DNA of 64,000 nt from Bog-756 sp963769905 (lineage in GTDB: Bacteria; Actinomycetota; Acidimicrobiia; Acidimicrobiales; RAAP-2), in assembly GCA_963769905.1 (NCBI GenBank), contig CAVYNG010000002.1, positions 2,170,001 to 2,234,000 on the forward strand. Reading direction: 5' to 3'. Shown here in pieces: positions 62,325 through 64,000 of the stretch; position 1 is the first letter of the stretch, and every line of letters starts with the position of its first letter. The notes beneath the pieces were generated by a model that searched no databases, was not told the DNA's origin, and was given only the letters and a program-made list of their open reading frames with translations. A program made the translations under genes and the position numbers.

Positions 62325-63286
62325 GCACCATGGGTGCTTCCTCAGCTCCGCGGATCGCGGCCTGCCTGCAGGTCACCGACCTCCGGCCGGAGGTCGACCC
62401 ACTGACCGGCCTCGTCACCCGCGACCGCCTCGCGACCGCGCCGAGCGCGAGCGACCAGGCGGCACTCGAACACGCGCTCCGGATCGCCGAGGCCTGGTCG
62501 AGCCGCGTGGTGGCGCTGGCGATCGGGCCGGCTGCGATCGAGGAGGTCCTCCGCGAGGTGACCGCGCTCGGGGTGGAGGTCATACGGGTTCCCGACGACG
62601 CGATCGCCGACGATCGGGCCGACGCGGCCGAGCTCGCAGGCGACGAACAGGTGCTCGCACGGGCCGCGGCCGCAGCGCTCACCGCCGCAGGCGGCGCCGA
62701 TCTGGTGCTCTGCGGCGATCGCTCGGCCGACCGCGGGACCGGCGCGTTTCCCGCATTCCTCGCGCACGAGCTCGGCGCCGCACAGGCACTCGGACTGGTC
62801 CGACTCGCCGTGCACGACGGTGAGCCCGCACTCCTCGCCGAGCGCCGCCTCGACGGCGGGTGGCGCGAGCAGCTCTCGGTACCGCTTCCCGCGGTCTGCT
62901 CGGTGGAGGCGGCCGGGGTGAGGCTGCGGCGTGCCACGTTGGCCGGGGCGCTCGGCGCAACCGGAGCACGGGTGCCGGTCGACGAGCCGGCGTCCCACCT
63001 GCTCCGTGCGGCACGCGAGCGGGTGGGCGCGCTCCGACTCGGTCCGACCCGGCCCTTCGAGCCGCGGACCCGCGTGGTGCCCGCTCCGGCCGCCGCCGAC
63101 GCCCACCAACGGGTGCTCGCCCTCACCGGTGCCCTCGTCGACCACGATCCTCCGACTGTCGTCGGACCGGTCGGCGCGGCCGAAGCCGCTGACGCCCTCC
63201 TCGACTACCTGGTCCGGCACGGCTACCTCGACCACCCCGACGCGCTCGGGAGCGATCCGGCTCACCACCGAGAGGAGCACGCGTGA
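62321..63286 (+). CDS. Electron transfer flavoprotein beta subunit-like (FixA-type)
   Basis: A 321-residue EtfB/FixA-type protein. The central region follows EtfB (ADLVLCGDRSADRGTGAFPAFLAHELG..., then ERRLDGGWREQLSVPLPAVCSVE). A C-terminal extension of about 80 residues (VPAPAAADAHQRVLALTGAL...) is longer than in housekeeping EtfB. The ATG at 62321 overlaps the ferredoxin stop. Separation of EtfA and EtfB by FixC-FixX differs from the common fixABCX order. Confidence 0.85.
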   Translation: MSTMGASSAPRIAACLQVTDLRPEVDPLTGLVTRDRLATAPSASDQAALEHALRIAEAWSSRVVALAIGPAAIEEVLREVTALGVEVIRVPDDAIADDRADAAELAGDEQVLARAAAAALTAAGGADLVLCGDRSADRGTGAFPAFLAHELGAAQALGLVRLAVHDGEPALLAERRLDGGWREQLSVPLPAVCSVEAAGVRLRRATLAGALGATGARVPVDEPASHLLRAARERVGALRLGPTRPFEPRTRVVPAPAAADAHQRVLALTGALVDHDPPTVVGPVGAAEAADALLDYLVRHGYLDHPDALGSDPAHHREEHA

Positions 63287-63987
63287 CCTCGCTCGCCGCG
63301 ACCACCTGGCCGGAGGCCGCGTGCTTCGCACCCGCCGGCGCGATCCTGCTCGTCCCGCTCGGCTCGACCGAACAGCACGGTCCGCACCTGCCGCTCACCA
63401 CCGACACCGAGATCGCAGAGGCGCTGGTGGCCGCCGCGGTCGCCCGCGACCCGCGTCTGGTCGGCGGGCCGGCCGTGGCCTACGGCGCGAGCGGCGAGCA
63501 CCGGGAGTTCGCCGGCACCCTCTCCATCGGCACCGAGGCCACCGAGACACTCCTCGTCGAGCTCGGTCGCTCCGCGCTCTCCACCTTCGAGCGTCTCGTG
63601 TTCGTCTCGACCCACGGGGGCAACGCGACCGCGCTCCGAAGGACCCTCCGCGCGTTCGGAGCGTCCGGTGGCCGGGGTCGGGTGACGTCGTGGTCACCGC
63701 GCTGGTCCGGCGACCTCCACGCCGGGCGCACCGAGACGTCGCTGATGCTCACCATCGCGCCCGACAGGGTCCATCTCGACCGCGCCGAGTCGGGCAACGT
63801 CGAGCCTGCCGGGACCCTCATGCCGGTGCTCCGGCAGGTCGGCGTCCGGGCGGTCAGCGCGAACGGAGTGCTCGGCGATCCGGCCGGCGCGTCCGCCGCG
63901 GAGGGTTGCCGGCTCCTTCGGGCCGCGGTCGAGGACCTGACGAGCTCCGTGTTGTTGTCGAACGTTGCTGACGAGGAGGTGACCTGA
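63283..63987 (+). CDS. mftE: Mycofactocin precursor peptidase (creatininase family)
   Basis: The creatininase-fold peptidase (234 aa) that cleaves the crosslinked Val-Tyr product from the matured precursor. The metal site GSTEQHGPHLPLTTD gives Glu30, His32 and Asp41, HGGN a further ligand region, and GEHREFAGT and HAGRTETSLML the other creatininase signatures. It is coupled to EtfB-like (63283/63286) and overlaps the following gene's ATG by one base. Confidence 0.95.
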   Translation: MTSLAATTWPEAACFAPAGAILLVPLGSTEQHGPHLPLTTDTEIAEALVAAAVARDPRLVGGPAVAYGASGEHREFAGTLSIGTEATETLLVELGRSALSTFERLVFVSTHGGNATALRRTLRAFGASGGRGRVTSWSPRWSGDLHAGRTETSLMLTIAPDRVHLDRAESGNVEPAGTLMPVLRQVGVRAVSANGVLGDPAGASAAEGCRLLRAAVEDLTSSVLLSNVADEEVT

Positions 63988-64000
63988 TGGCACGCGTGGC
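63987..64000 (+). CDS. Start of next gene in the mft operon (partial)
   Basis: Only the first codons are inside the window: ATG GCA CGC GTG (MARV). GAGGAGGT stands 8 bases upstream (63972-63979), and the ATG overlaps the mftE stop. In MFT loci the next genes are usually the FMN dehydrogenase mftD or the glycosyltransferase mftF, but four residues cannot decide. Confidence 0.5.

Noticed and set aside
207..64000. CRISPR arrays, tRNA/rRNA genes, insertion sequences or prophage
   Set aside because: No regularly spaced repeats, no tRNA-like cloverleaf sequence, and no transposase or phage structural genes were found on either strand.

Overview
The window is GC-rich, densely packed DNA (roughly 70% G+C by eye) from a Gram-positive-type actinobacterium. 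NAD-dependent LigA, GatCAB, a PASTA-domain Ser/Thr kinase, a ribosome-dependent leuA attenuator, many acyl-CoA/SDR/ALDH genes and above all a mycofactocin locus point to Actinomycetota. I would guess class Acidimicrobiia, but nothing in the window proves the class. Most genes sit in runs joined by ATGA or GTGA stop/start overlaps, so translational coupling is the rule.

Layout. 0.2-1.4 kb: exported GH43-like protein. 1.4-5.4 kb (minus): serine hydrolase-gatC-gatA-gatB. 5.5-8.0 kb (plus): glycosyltransferase-like protein, CaCA-type cation exchanger, SCP2-like protein. 8.0-10.5 kb (minus): SDR and DHA2 transporter. 10.6-14 kb (minus): orphan adenine methylase, HIT-like protein, PASTA kinase. 14.0-16.9 kb: two tandem paralogous exported six-cysteine proteins, each followed by a similar terminator hairpin, separated by about 0.9 kb of largely non-coding DNA. 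16.9-25.6 kb (minus): MFS, AMP-ligase, ALDH, cysteine desulfurase, mnmA, ligA. 25.7-30.9 kb: a Puu-like gamma-glutamyl amine catabolic locus (SDR, ALDH, class I glutamine amidotransferase; divergent SDR and glutamine-synthetase-like ligase). 30.97-32.9 kb: leuA with leader peptide and attenuator. 33-37.7 kb (minus): ileS and FGGY kinase, divergent from fpg-GNAT-DUF4389. 40.4-43.9 kb: sulfonate/taurine-type ABC importer with an Rrf2 regulator. 43.9-51.1 kb: DUF1275 protein, aldo/keto reductase, acyl-CoA synthetase, two SRPBCC proteins, methyltransferase, amidohydrolase, rpiB.

51.1-64.0 kb is the centrepiece: a mycofactocin (MFT) locus. An NDMA-type zinc alcohol dehydrogenase and mftR run leftward. 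mftA-mftB-mftC run rightward, followed without a break by two FadH/OYE-type flavoenzymes flanking an MFT-type SDR with non-exchangeable-NAD features, then a complete ETF/Fix-type electron module (EtfA-like, FixC-like, FixX-like, EtfB-like), then mftE and the first codons of another gene. The arrangement suggests that electrons from MFT-dependent dehydrogenases are passed through a dedicated ETF/FixCX relay.

Five otherwise intact genes (serine hydrolase, one SDR, the GNAT, the ABC ATPase and mftC) each contain a single-base frameshift, with catalytic motifs intact on both sides. That pattern looks more like indel error in the assembly than gene decay.
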